Below the pieces are notes generated by a model that ran no database searches, was not told where the DNA came from, and was given only the letters and a program-made list of their open reading frames with translations. Below, piece after piece: positions 55,656 through 62,935 of a stretch of DNA of 64,000 nt. The stretch is taken from positions 541,149-605,148 of the forward strand of contig NZ_BMGT01000003.1 of the NCBI RefSeq assembly GCF_014640335.1, given 5' to 3'. Source of the stretch: Edaphobacter dinghuensis (GTDB lineage Bacteria > Acidobacteriota > Terriglobia > Terriglobales > Acidobacteriaceae). How positions within the stretch are numbered: the stretch's first letter is position 1; each line of letters starts with the position of its first letter. Position numbers and translations under genes: made by a program.

Positions 55656-55906
55656 GAAGGCTTTTCGGATTCCTGCTGCACTCTCTCTATTTCTACAATC
55701 TTCTGTCTTCGGCTGCCATTTTGGCGGTTCTGCGCGTTTCTGTATGCCCGGTGACGCGAAGGTTGTATGGGCTGTCCGGATTGTGGGACAGACGGTTGGT
55801 TCCTCTCTTGCTACCGTGATAATTGGATACTGATCCGCTTGTATCGCTCCTTTTGCATGTTGAACGCCTTGATCCCTTCCATCTTTAACAAAATATAAGG
55901 AGCTGT

Positions 55907-57877
55907 ATGCGTCTTCAGATCTCCCGTCGTGGGATCGCCGTGGCACTTGGATTTGGAGTAAGTCTTGTTCTAGCAGGTTGCGGAGCAGGGGGAGTGGCAC
56001 CGGGAGGTACAGGAGCTACAGGCTCCGGTTCGACGACTGGTTCAAGTTCTGGTTCAAACTCCAGTTCAGGATCTGGATCGACCTCCGGCACAGGGACAGG
56101 ATCTACGTCAGGCTCAGGTTCTAACTCAGGCTCCGGTTCGAGCGGTGGTAGCTCGAGCATCGTGCTCACAGGTCTGGTGCATAGCGGCCAACAGCCCATC
56201 TCCGGATCTTCGGTTGATCTCTATGTGGCAGGCACATCAGGCTACGGTACCGGCTCGGTATCTCTTCTCAGCGGATCGGTGACTACAGGCAGCGACGGAA
56301 GATTCACCATGTCGGGCAGCTTAAGCTGTCCGTCTGCTAATTCACAGGTCTATGTTGTGGCGACAGGCGGCGATGCAGGCGCAGGCGATAACAACAGTAC
56401 GGTTTTGATGGCGGCACTGGGCAATTGCAGCGACCTCGGTAGCGATGTCGTGGCCGATGTGAGTGAGATCTCGTCAATGGCTGCGGTTTATGCGTTGTCT
56501 CCATTTATGACGCCGGGAACCGCGGCGGTTGGGACCAGCAGCACGAACATCAACGGACTTGTGAACGCATTTTCCACGGTCAACAACCTAGTTGATCCCG
56601 CGCAGGGAACGGCCCGCACGACTACTCCTGCCGGAAACGGCGTTGTGCCGCAGACGAGGATCAACGCGCTCGCCAACATCATGGCGGCTTGCGTCGTTAC
56701 CAAGGGCGACGGAGCTTGTTCGCAGCTTTTCTCGCTGGCCACGCCGCCGGGCGGAACGACGCCAACGGATACGCTGTCGGCGATGCTCGATATTGCGCTC
56801 AACCCCGGAAATAACGTTGCACAACTCTCTGCGGTGCAGTCTGCCACGAAAGTCTTTCAGCCTGCGCTTGCTGGTGCGCCTTCCGATTGGACGCTCAGCA
56901 TCGAGTACACCGGCGGCGGACTTAATCTCCCGCAGCTTCTGGCCGTCGACGGCTCGGGCAATATCTGGGTCCCGAACTCGGCAGGGTTTCCCGGAGTTCT
57001 CAGCGAATTCAGTCCCGTGGGAGCGCCGCTCTCCGGAGCCAATGGTTTTACGGGCGGCGGCCTCAATGAGCCTTTCGCTGTCGCTGTGGATACGTCCGGC
57101 AATATCTGGAGCGCCAACTATGCAGGTGGTGTAAGCGAGCATACCTCGGCGGGTGTTCCACTCTCAGGGACCTTGGGTTTCACCTATTCTGGTTTGGTCA
57201 ATCCGGTAGCCCTGGCCATCGACACGGTGGGAGATGTCTTTACTGCGAACTCCAACAACACCGTTACCAAGCTGAACCCCAGTGGAACGCCGGTAGCGCA
57301 GATTACTGGTGGACTCAACAACCCTTACGCTGTCGCCATCGATACAGCGCAGAACGTATGGGTGGCCAACTACGGAGCAAACAGCATCTCGAAGTTCAAC
57401 AACGCAGGCGCTCCTTTCAGCGCCTCCGGTTATACCGGAGGGATGTCGCAGCCTTCGGGGATTGCCATCGACAGGAACGGCAATGCCTGGGTGGCGAACT
57501 TCAACAGAGCCTCTGTCTCCGAACTTAGCAGCACGGGAGTGCTGCTCTCGGGCAGTAGCGGCTATGCGACCTCTGCTCCTGCCAGTTCGGTGGCTATCGA
57601 TGGCGACAATACGGTCTGGACTGCCAACACGGACGGCTCCATCAGTCGCCTGTCGGCATCGGGAGGCAGTATCTCGCCGCTCAAGACGGGCTATGTCTCA
57701 CCCGCAGCGACCGCCGAGGTGGGCATTGCGCTCGATGCTTCGGGGAATGTCTGGACCACGGACGACACTCTTGGAGCCGGAAACGGCAGCATCTTCGAGT
57801 ACATTGGCGCGGGCGCGCCGACGGTGACGCCGTTGCAGTTCGCGGTCAAAAACAAGACAATCGGCAGACGGCCTTAG
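55907..57877 (+). CDS. beta-propeller (NHL/streptogramin-lyase-like) lipoprotein with Gly/Ser-rich linker
   Basis: A 656-residue lipoprotein: lipobox LVLAGC (about residue 25), then about 50 residues of Gly/Ser/Thr repeats (GSTTGSSSGSNSSSGSG and similar), a globular domain (about 85-330) with carboxypeptidase-regulatory-like GLVHSGQQPISGSSVDLYVAG, and a propeller (about 330-640) of repeats containing VAIDTSGNIW-like strands (AVDGSGNIWVPNSAG, AVDTSGNIWSANYAG, AIDTAQNVWVANYGA, AIDRNGNAWVANFNR). The lyase active-site residues of Vgb cannot be confirmed. It is likely a surface-bound ligand-binding protein. AAGGAG precedes the ATG. Confidence 0.78.
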   Translation: MRLQISRRGIAVALGFGVSLVLAGCGAGGVAPGGTGATGSGSTTGSSSGSNSSSGSGSTSGTGTGSTSGSGSNSGSGSSGGSSSIVLTGLVHSGQQPISGSSVDLYVAGTSGYGTGSVSLLSGSVTTGSDGRFTMSGSLSCPSANSQVYVVATGGDAGAGDNNSTVLMAALGNCSDLGSDVVADVSEISSMAAVYALSPFMTPGTAAVGTSSTNINGLVNAFSTVNNLVDPAQGTARTTTPAGNGVVPQTRINALANIMAACVVTKGDGACSQLFSLATPPGGTTPTDTLSAMLDIALNPGNNVAQLSAVQSATKVFQPALAGAPSDWTLSIEYTGGGLNLPQLLAVDGSGNIWVPNSAGFPGVLSEFSPVGAPLSGANGFTGGGLNEPFAVAVDTSGNIWSANYAGGVSEHTSAGVPLSGTLGFTYSGLVNPVALAIDTVGDVFTANSNNTVTKLNPSGTPVAQITGGLNNPYAVAIDTAQNVWVANYGANSISKFNNAGAPFSASGYTGGMSQPSGIAIDRNGNAWVANFNRASVSELSSTGVLLSGSSGYATSAPASSVAIDGDNTVWTANTDGSISRLSASGGSISPLKTGYVSPAATAEVGIALDASGNVWTTDDTLGAGNGSIFEYIGAGAPTVTPLQFAVKNKTIGRRP

Positions 57878-57938
57878 GCGGCTTCTCCGCGAGAGAGCAT
57901 CATGGCACAATACCTTATTGGCCGGGGGTGCTCTCTCT

Positions 57939-58868
57939 TTGCTGCGATCTGCGCTGATTGCTCTATCTCAAAATAAGAGCTTGCGAGCTTTCTCTGAGCG
58001 TTCCGCGCTGGGACGCAGGCTCTCCGGAAGATTTATCGCCGGGATGGCAATCAGCGACGCGCTGGCCGCTTGCCAACATGTTAATCGTGAGGGCATCGCC
58101 GTCAGTCTCGACTCGCTGGGAGAAAGTGTAACCACCGAGTCCGAAGCCCGCGCCTCTGCCGCCATCTACCACCAGCTACTCGACGCTATCCATGAGGGCG
58201 GATTGAACGCCAACGTCAGCGTCAAGCTCTCGCAGATGGGCATGGACTTCGATCCGGCCCTGGCCGAGCGCGTCGTCGGCGAGATCGTCGAGCGTGCCGA
58301 CACTGCTGGCTCCTTCGTCCGCATCGACATGGAATCGTCTGCTTATACCGAGGCCACCATCGCTATCACCGAGCGGTTGGCGGCCCGTTATCCCGGGAGC
58401 GTGGGCACGGTGTTGCAGGCGTACCTCTACCGTACTGCCGAAGACGTGGAGCGTCTGCTGGGGCAGGGAATTCGTATTCGACTTTGCAAGGGTGCCTACA
58501 AAGAAGGGCCAGCCGTCGCCTTTCCGACGAAGGCTGAGGTAGATGCCAATTATGTTCGATTGATGAAGCGCATGGTCACCTACTCGCGAGAGGGCAAGGG
58601 CGTCTTCTGCGGAATCGCAACCCACGACGAGGCCATCATCGAGGAACTGCTTGCCTTCGTTCGCACCAGCAAAGTGCCGCAGAGCGCCTTTGAGTTTCAA
58701 ATGCTTTACGGGATACGGCGTGACCTGCAACGTCAGTTGGCCGAAGACGGATTCGGCGTCCGTGTCTATATTCCCTTCGGCCCGGAGTGGTACCCCTACT
58801 TCATGCGGCGGCTGGCGGAACGCCCCGCCAATCTTCTCTTCCTTCTCCAGAACTTCTTCAGAACTTGA
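57939..58868 (+). CDS. putA: proline dehydrogenase
   Basis: A 309-residue monofunctional FAD enzyme oxidising proline to pyrroline-5-carboxylate. The (beta/alpha)8 domain shows SLDSLGESVTTESEA, NVSVKLSQMGMDFD, RIDMESSAYTEATI, GTVLQAYLYRTAEDVERLL, RLCKGAYKEG and FEFQMLYGIRRDLQRQLAEDGFGVRVYIPFGPEWYPYFMRRLAERP, all typical. The frame opens at TTG 57918, but TTG 57939 fits better: GGGGG lies ten bases upstream and relatives begin with LRSALIALSQNK. It is the single-domain form, so the symbol reflects the domain only; no P5C dehydrogenase gene is adjacent. Confidence 0.9.
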   Translation: MLRSALIALSQNKSLRAFSERSALGRRLSGRFIAGMAISDALAACQHVNREGIAVSLDSLGESVTTESEARASAAIYHQLLDAIHEGGLNANVSVKLSQMGMDFDPALAERVVGEIVERADTAGSFVRIDMESSAYTEATIAITERLAARYPGSVGTVLQAYLYRTAEDVERLLGQGIRIRLCKGAYKEGPAVAFPTKAEVDANYVRLMKRMVTYSREGKGVFCGIATHDEAIIEELLAFVRTSKVPQSAFEFQMLYGIRRDLQRQLAEDGFGVRVYIPFGPEWYPYFMRRLAERPANLLFLLQNFFRT

Positions 58869-59156
58869 AATCTTCTCTCTCGGATTTTTTCCAAGGAAGA
58901 CCTCAAAACATCAGCAAACAGCGTGTCAAGTCCCAAAGCTATCTAACTCAAACAAAATAAAACCAATAGCCTTTGCAGGTGAGTTTCTCCCAATTCTCTA
59001 CAATTTGTTTGTCATTCCCGAAGGGAATCTGCGTTTACTCGAATCACCCAAGCAGTAGATATTCGCGGTAAACCATTCATAAACAGTGATTTACCATCAA
59101 GTCTTTTTGAATGAAGACTTTGCAAAATATCCCTTTTATTTTGAAGACTTTAGCGG
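58869..59156. other. AT-rich intergenic region left of the transposon
   Basis: No gene is supported. It contains the hairpin AAGTCTT...AAGACTT (59099-59120), a second TGAAGACTTT copy near 59142, and a CATTCCCGAAGGGAATCTGCG segment at about 59013 that looks like part of a dispersed repeat. The last eight bases are the transposon target duplication. Confidence 0.5.
59149..59156. repeat. target site duplication, left
   Basis: TTTAGCGG directly adjoins the left inverted repeat and equals 62907-62914. Confidence 0.92.
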
Positions 59157-59179
59157 GGCATAAATATACTTGGCTAACC
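59157..59179 (+). repeat. left terminal inverted repeat
   Basis: The 23 bases begin GGCATAAATATACTTG and end GCTAACC. They match the reverse complement of 62884-62906 except for one G/A difference. The cargo gene 59188-59586 ends eight bases inside. Confidence 0.93.
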
Positions 59180-59187
59180 CAAGGGGG

Positions 59188-59586
59188 TTATTTGTTTCCG
59201 TCTTTCGACCCACGACCAAACACGTACCCTAATGCTGATGTGGCTGCGGCAAGGGATAGATGGGCTTCTGATGCCCAGAAATCTGTCTTGCCCGTTCGGT
59301 ATGCAACAAACCAGAGTCCTATCGCTGTTCCAAATCCAAGGACGATCATTACAAACGCAATGACGATTGCTGCATGGGACTCGCTGCCGAAAACTTTCCC
59401 AAACCATCCCAATTCAGCGTGCAATCTGTTCAGTGCATGTTGGTTTGCAAGCTCTAAGCGCCTCGTTTCTTCTGCGGTACTCAGAGCCGAGTCAAGGTTG
59501 GATGATGGGATTTCAACGGGGGGAACTTCAGGTGTTTTATCCGCAGCAACTACGGCACTGAGGGCTTCGTCTCTTTCAGATGCCAT
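59188..59586 (-). CDS. two-helix membrane protein of unknown function (132 aa), transposon cargo
   Basis: I do not recognise a family. Residues 1-65 are polar and probably helical (SNLDSALSTAEETRRLELANQH), followed by a membrane helix (about 72-94, AIVIAFVMIVLGFGTAIGLWF), a short loop, and a second weaker helix (about 108-124, LSLAAATSALGYVFG) with a charged end. Its ATG overlaps the stop of the ImmA-like gene by 11 bases, so it is translated together with that peptidase. Small membrane proteins paired with proteases can be toxins or effectors; that is only inference here. Confidence 0.7.
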   Translation of the reverse strand: MASERDEALSAVVAADKTPEVPPVEIPSSNLDSALSTAEETRRLELANQHALNRLHAELGWFGKVFGSESHAAIVIAFVMIVLGFGTAIGLWFVAYRTGKTDFWASEAHLSLAAATSALGYVFGRGSKDGNK

Positions 59587-60079
59587 ATAGATTTTGAAGC
59601 CGGAATGTGGCCACTTGCTCCGAGACGGCGAAGATCCTAGCGATGCTGGAAACTGGAAGAGACTTATACTCGTCCACCATTTGCTTCGGCATCAGCAGAT
59701 TGGCTGCAAATACATTTGCCTCAGTCTCACGCCTGTCCTTGCTTTGACGCTTGGGATCACGCCAGAGTACTTTATAGGCTTCCGACTTCGCCCACTCAGC
59801 GTGCATTATCCGGTGACCGAGTTCATGGGCGACGGTAAAAGTTTGGCGAACGCCAGCCTCATCCGCATTTACGAGAATCTGATCCTCAGAAGGATCATAT
59901 AATCCAGCAACTCCTTCGCTCTCGCCACTAAAGTGGACGAAGCTAACCCGCACTCCAATATCATGCGCGATTTCCACAGGGTTGACAGGAGGTTGATAGA
60001 CGCCGGACTCGTTCAAAAGACGAATAGCTTCACGTTCGGCAAGACGATAATCAGGCTTGATTAGCTTGGTTTCGAACAT
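59576..60079 (-). CDS. ImmA/IrrE-family metallopeptidase, transposon cargo
   Basis: A 167-residue zinc peptidase-like protein. The gluzincin motif is intact: VAHELGHRIMH at about residues 83-93 (ligands His85 and His89, catalytic Glu86), with the third ligand region RRETEANVFAANLLMP. Upstream, VNPVEIAHDIGVRVSFV follows the family. There is no fused helix-turn-helix domain, unlike many members that cleave XRE-type repressors, and no repressor gene lies in the element. ATG 60079 is chosen over GTG 60085 because GGAGGAG is better placed. Its product may cleave a chromosomal or partner protein, possibly linked to the coupled membrane protein. Confidence 0.9.
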   Translation of the reverse strand: MFETKLIKPDYRLAEREAIRLLNESGVYQPPVNPVEIAHDIGVRVSFVHFSGESEGVAGLYDPSEDQILVNADEAGVRQTFTVAHELGHRIMHAEWAKSEAYKVLWRDPKRQSKDRRETEANVFAANLLMPKQMVDEYKSLPVSSIARIFAVSEQVATFRLQNLYGI

Positions 60080-60205
60080 GTCCACTCCTCCTCCTGCGGG
60101 ATCAATCTACTAGTTGTATGTTAGCACGTCAATAACATTGCAGCCAAGTTTTCCACAGGCTCGCCATGCAGGCGAAAGGTGAATTAAAAGCGAATAAAAT
60201 AAGTA

Positions 60206-60247
60206 CTTGACTAACCCATTGCTTGACCTTATTCTGGGTTAGTCAAG
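60206..60247. promoter_or_regulatory. internal TIR-like inverted repeat before the transposase (possible operator)
   Basis: CTTGACTAACCC (60206-60217) and GGGTTAGTCAAG (60236-60247) are exact inverted copies, and each matches the inner part of the terminal repeats (TACTTGACTAACC). The right arm overlaps the likely ribosome site AAGG. The transposase may bind here and regulate itself and the divergent ImmA-like operon. Confidence 0.55.
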
Positions 60248-60256
60248 GTGAACGAA

Positions 60257-61228
60257 ATGGAAATGCCGAAAACCCTAATCGAAGCCATCAAATACTTCTC
60301 TGATGAACAGACCTGCATCAATGCGGTTGCGTCCCTCCGCTGGCAGGATGGAAGCCCGATCTGCCCAAAATGCAATGCGACTCAAGAGAAACGCAATCAC
60401 TACTGGCTGGCCACTCAGAAGCGTTGGAAATGCCATGCTTGCCGTAAGCAGTTTAGTGTCAAGGTTGGAACGATCTTTGAAGATAGCCCAATTGAGTTGA
60501 GCAAATGGATGTGTGCTCTCTGGCTGCTCGTCAATTGCAGGAACGGTGTCAGCTCGTATGAAGTTGCACGTGATCTGGATATCACGCAGAAGAGTGCTTG
60601 GTTTGTCCTACAGCGTCTGCGGTTCATCCTAAAAGACGTGACGATGGAGAAGATGGGAGCTTCCGGTACGCCTGTCCAGATGGACGAATCCTTTCTCGGA
60701 GGCAAGCCGAAGAACATGCACAAAAGTCGTCGGCTCAAACTGAAGTTGGGCATGAACGGATATGCAGAAAAAACGGCAGTATTTGGGATGATCGAGACTG
60801 GCACTCGTCAGGTTCGCGCTCAGGTCGTTCCCAACGTTAAACGGGTAACTCTACAGAAGGCTATTCTCGATAATGTTGGATTTGGTTCCACGATTCATAC
60901 CGACCAGTGGCCCGGTTACGATGGCCTAGCGGCGCAGGATTTCGTTCACGCGACTGTGAATCACATGGAAGAGTATGTAACCGCTGGTGGCGTACACACT
61001 CAGGCTATTGAGAATTTCTGGAGCCTTCTAAAGCGGGGATTGAATGGCACGTACGTAGCAGTAGAGCCGATGCACTTAGATCGCTATCTGGATGAACAGA
61101 TGTTTCGCTTCAACAATCGCATCGGACACAACGATGGAAGTCGCTTCATCAAAGCTCTATCGCAGGTAGTAAACCGTCGCCTTACCTATGCTGAGTTGAC
61201 GGGTAAGGAGGCAGGCTCAGAAGCCTAA
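60257..61228 (+). CDS. IS1595/ISXO2-like transposase
   Basis: About 323 residues. The N-terminus has the family zinc ribbon with CPKC (Cys36, Cys39) and CHAC (Cys59, Cys62) after YFSDEQTCINAVASLRW, then a helix-turn-helix region (SSYEVARDLDITQKSAW). The ISXO2-like catalytic domain has Asp143 in VQMDESFLGGK, Asp216 in TIHTDQWPGYDGL and Glu252 in HTQAIENFWSLLKR, so a DDE triad appears intact. ATG 60257 is taken because AAGGTG lies six bases upstream; GTG 60248 is also in frame. It appears full length, so the element may still be mobile. Confidence 0.94.
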   Translation: MEMPKTLIEAIKYFSDEQTCINAVASLRWQDGSPICPKCNATQEKRNHYWLATQKRWKCHACRKQFSVKVGTIFEDSPIELSKWMCALWLLVNCRNGVSSYEVARDLDITQKSAWFVLQRLRFILKDVTMEKMGASGTPVQMDESFLGGKPKNMHKSRRLKLKLGMNGYAEKTAVFGMIETGTRQVRAQVVPNVKRVTLQKAILDNVGFGSTIHTDQWPGYDGLAAQDFVHATVNHMEEYVTAGGVHTQAIENFWSLLKRGLNGTYVAVEPMHLDRYLDEQMFRFNNRIGHNDGSRFIKALSQVVNRRLTYAELTGKEAGSEA

Positions 61229-61419
61229 ACACGGCCCTTTGCGGGGCCATAGACGAATCGAGTATGAAGAGAAGGCTTCGTTGCTTTGGAAGCCTGGATT
61301 GCGGCGCGGGAGGAAACCGCGTCAGCCGTAGCGATCTTTGACAGCGCATCTGTGAATGTCTGAGATTCCCGTGGTGGCAGCCCCGAGTTTTTCTTAGACG
61401 AACCTGACGTTGATGACAT
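61225..61419 (-). CDS. small hypothetical protein (64 aa) converging on the transposase
   Basis: I do not recognise a family. The product is serine- and alanine-rich, with a disordered N-terminus (SSTSGSSKKNSG), a predicted helix (FTDALSKIATADAVSSRAAIQA) and a basic C-terminus. Its ATG has GAGAGGA eight bases upstream, and its end overlaps the transposase stop by four bases on the opposite strand. Coding status is likely but unproven. Confidence 0.5.
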   Translation of the reverse strand: MSSTSGSSKKNSGLPPRESQTFTDALSKIATADAVSSRAAIQASKATKPSLHTRFVYGPAKGRV

Positions 61420-61483
61420 ATAACTGTCCTCTCGGCCTTTGCCGACGGATGGCCTACCTGAAGTGTATCAAAGAGGGCTAGTC

Positions 61484-62347
61484 ATGACTAAGCAAGGCGA
61501 AAACACGGCATTCACGCTCGTATTCCGCAAGGGACTCGCGGAGCGGAACCGTCTCCCGATTGAGCAGGTCATAAAAACCTTGCAGGAGTTTCAGGAGATG
61601 ATTCGAGAAGTGGGACGTCAAGTTCAACGCCGCAATGGCGTTGAGAATGCTGATGGAGACTTCGGCATTGAACTGCTTGCTTCCACCACAGGACTTGTGT
61701 TCCGGAAAGGAAGCGTTAAAGCTAATGCCGCTGCTACTCGCGATCTAGCTAACGCCCAAGAAACATTGAGCCTCATCTACAGCAACGTTCGCTCCTACTC
61801 TAAACCCGTAGTTACACAAATGGAGCCAACGGATGCTGTCATTGCTAGGCGAATGTACAAAATTGGCGAACTGCAACGCGAGGCGAAAACAGAACTTGCG
61901 GTGGTGGTAAAAATACACGAGCAGCGAACGAAGACAGCCACTCTCACCGAAAAGGCTCTGGTTAACCTGGAAACCGTGAATGCGCCTCAGATGCGTGTGG
62001 GCGGCATTACGCTCTATGGGAGGTTAAGACAACTCAATGATCGAAGCAGAGAAGAAGAGGGTGGCAAATATTTCTGGGGAGAATTGCACACTGATTCGCA
62101 TGAGAAGTGGCGGTTGCGTTTCCTGAGTAACGACGTAGGTACAATCACACGGATGTTCCGTAGTCAGGTAGTCCTAACCGGAAACGCCACATACTTTGGC
62201 GCTCAGAGTCCGCGTCTGGATGTAGCTACTATTTTTCCTGATCCTCAACGCAATTATTTGGACGCGTTCGCTGAATTGAGCGCGGCTGGAGATGCTATGT
62301 TCGGCGATGCAGATTCCAGCGATCTACTAAAGGAGCTGCACGGGTAA
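61484..62347 (+). CDS. hypothetical protein (287 aa) coupled to a PIN nuclease, transposon cargo
   Basis: I do not recognise a family. The protein is soluble and mixed alpha/beta: an N-terminal part with LPIEQVIKTLQEFQEMIREVG, the phrase LVFRKG occurring twice (about residues 12 and 71), a central helical zone, and a C-terminal beta-rich part (MRVGGITLYGRL, KYFWGELHTDSHEKWRLRFLSNDVGTITRMF, VVLTGNATYFGAQ). The ATG at 61484 has AGAGGG upstream. The PIN gene starts two bases after its stop, so the two are cotranslated; it may be an antitoxin, adaptor or target-recognition partner, but nothing in the sequence settles this. Confidence 0.8.
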   Translation: MTKQGENTAFTLVFRKGLAERNRLPIEQVIKTLQEFQEMIREVGRQVQRRNGVENADGDFGIELLASTTGLVFRKGSVKANAAATRDLANAQETLSLIYSNVRSYSKPVVTQMEPTDAVIARRMYKIGELQREAKTELAVVVKIHEQRTKTATLTEKALVNLETVNAPQMRVGGITLYGRLRQLNDRSREEEGGKYFWGELHTDSHEKWRLRFLSNDVGTITRMFRSQVVLTGNATYFGAQSPRLDVATIFPDPQRNYLDAFAELSAAGDAMFGDADSSDLLKELHG

Positions 62348-62349
62348 TC

Positions 62350-62874
62350 ATGCCAAGACCTGTTTACTTCGACACGAGTGTTTTTCTTGAAATATTCGCT
62401 AAAACCGGCAGCCACAAACAGTCGATTTTCAATCTTCTTGCTGAACTCCACGAAAACAAGGTTGTGATCTATACCTCAATTCTCACAGTGCAAGAGGCAA
62501 GCGTTCTCACCTATCGACGGGGTCAGATTGTCCATAATAATCATGCACTTATCAATAAGATGGCCCGCATATGGGGGATTGATAGGCAGATTGCTCTTAC
62601 AACGGCCAAACATGAAGCAGACATAAGGGACATGTTCAAAGGTGCGAATGATGAAGAGGAAATGAAGCACCGTAGACGATGGGACTGTTTCCATATAGCT
62701 ACGGCTCAGGTGCGAGAATGCACCCACTTGTATACGACAGACAGCGGGATGATGAAGCGTAAGAAGCAACTATCTATCCCGGATTTAGAGATAGTTTATC
62801 CCAAGCCAAATACGCCCACCTTGAACTTTCCCCCTCCCGGCCCAATTCTAATAAAGCCTTCTCCGTCAGCCTGA
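62350..62874 (+). CDS. PIN-domain ribonuclease-like protein, transposon cargo
   Basis: A 174-residue PIN protein. The four acidic metal-binding residues seem intact: Asp8 in YFDTSVFLEIF, Glu49 in TVQEASVL, Asp112 in RRRWDCFHIATAQ and Asp131 in YTTDSGM. A proline-rich tail (TPTLNFPPPGPILIKPSPS) extends past the domain. PIN proteins are mostly endoribonucleases, often toxins of VapBC-type pairs. The usual short antitoxin is missing; the partner immediately upstream is a 287-residue protein, so this is not a standard VapBC arrangement. Confidence 0.9.
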   Translation: MPRPVYFDTSVFLEIFAKTGSHKQSIFNLLAELHENKVVIYTSILTVQEASVLTYRRGQIVHNNHALINKMARIWGIDRQIALTTAKHEADIRDMFKGANDEEEMKHRRRWDCFHIATAQVRECTHLYTTDSGMMKRKKQLSIPDLEIVYPKPNTPTLNFPPPGPILIKPSPSA

Positions 62875-62883
62875 TACGGGCGT

Positions 62884-62906
62884 GGTTAGTCAAGTATATT
62901 TATGCC
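62884..62906 (-). repeat. right terminal inverted repeat
   Basis: The 23 bases end in GTATATTTATGCC and are the inverted copy of 59157-59179 with one mismatch. They begin ten bases after the PIN stop codon. Confidence 0.93.
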
Positions 62907-62914
62907 TTTAGCGG
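62907..62914. repeat. target site duplication, right
   Basis: TTTAGCGG directly follows the right inverted repeat and equals 59149-59156. Confidence 0.92.
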
Positions 62915-62935
62915 TATAGATAGGGAGGGGGTAGG

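Larger units (their letters stand above)
59157..62906. mobile_element. 3,750-bp IS1595-type transposon with passenger genes
   Basis: The boundaries are set by 23-bp terminal inverted repeats with one mismatch, starting GGCATAAATATACTTG (59157-59179 and, inverted, 62884-62906), and by an exact 8-bp target duplication TTTAGCGG on both sides. An 8-bp duplication is the rule for family IS1595, which fits the ISXO2-like transposase inside. The simple family members are about 1 kb; here the transposase takes only a quarter of the element. The rest is cargo: an ImmA-like peptidase with a membrane protein, a 64-aa protein, and an unknown protein with a PIN nuclease. The coding style is AT-richer than the flanks. 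It sits harmlessly between proline dehydrogenase and the DUF3106 gene. Confidence 0.93.

Noticed and set aside
54858..56000. 380-codon open frame on the - strand across the glycosyltransferase gene
   Set aside because: The opposite strand encodes a complete family 2 glycosyltransferase; the shadow has no recognisable motif.
56010..56160. Direct-repeat region mistaken for a tandem repeat or CRISPR-like array
   Set aside because: The repeats are irregular Gly/Ser/Thr codons in frame within the lipoprotein linker, with no spacer structure.
59099..59120. Hairpin AAGTCTT/AAGACTT as terminator of proline dehydrogenase
   Set aside because: The stem is weak and AT-rich, 230 bases beyond the stop codon, and no T-run follows.
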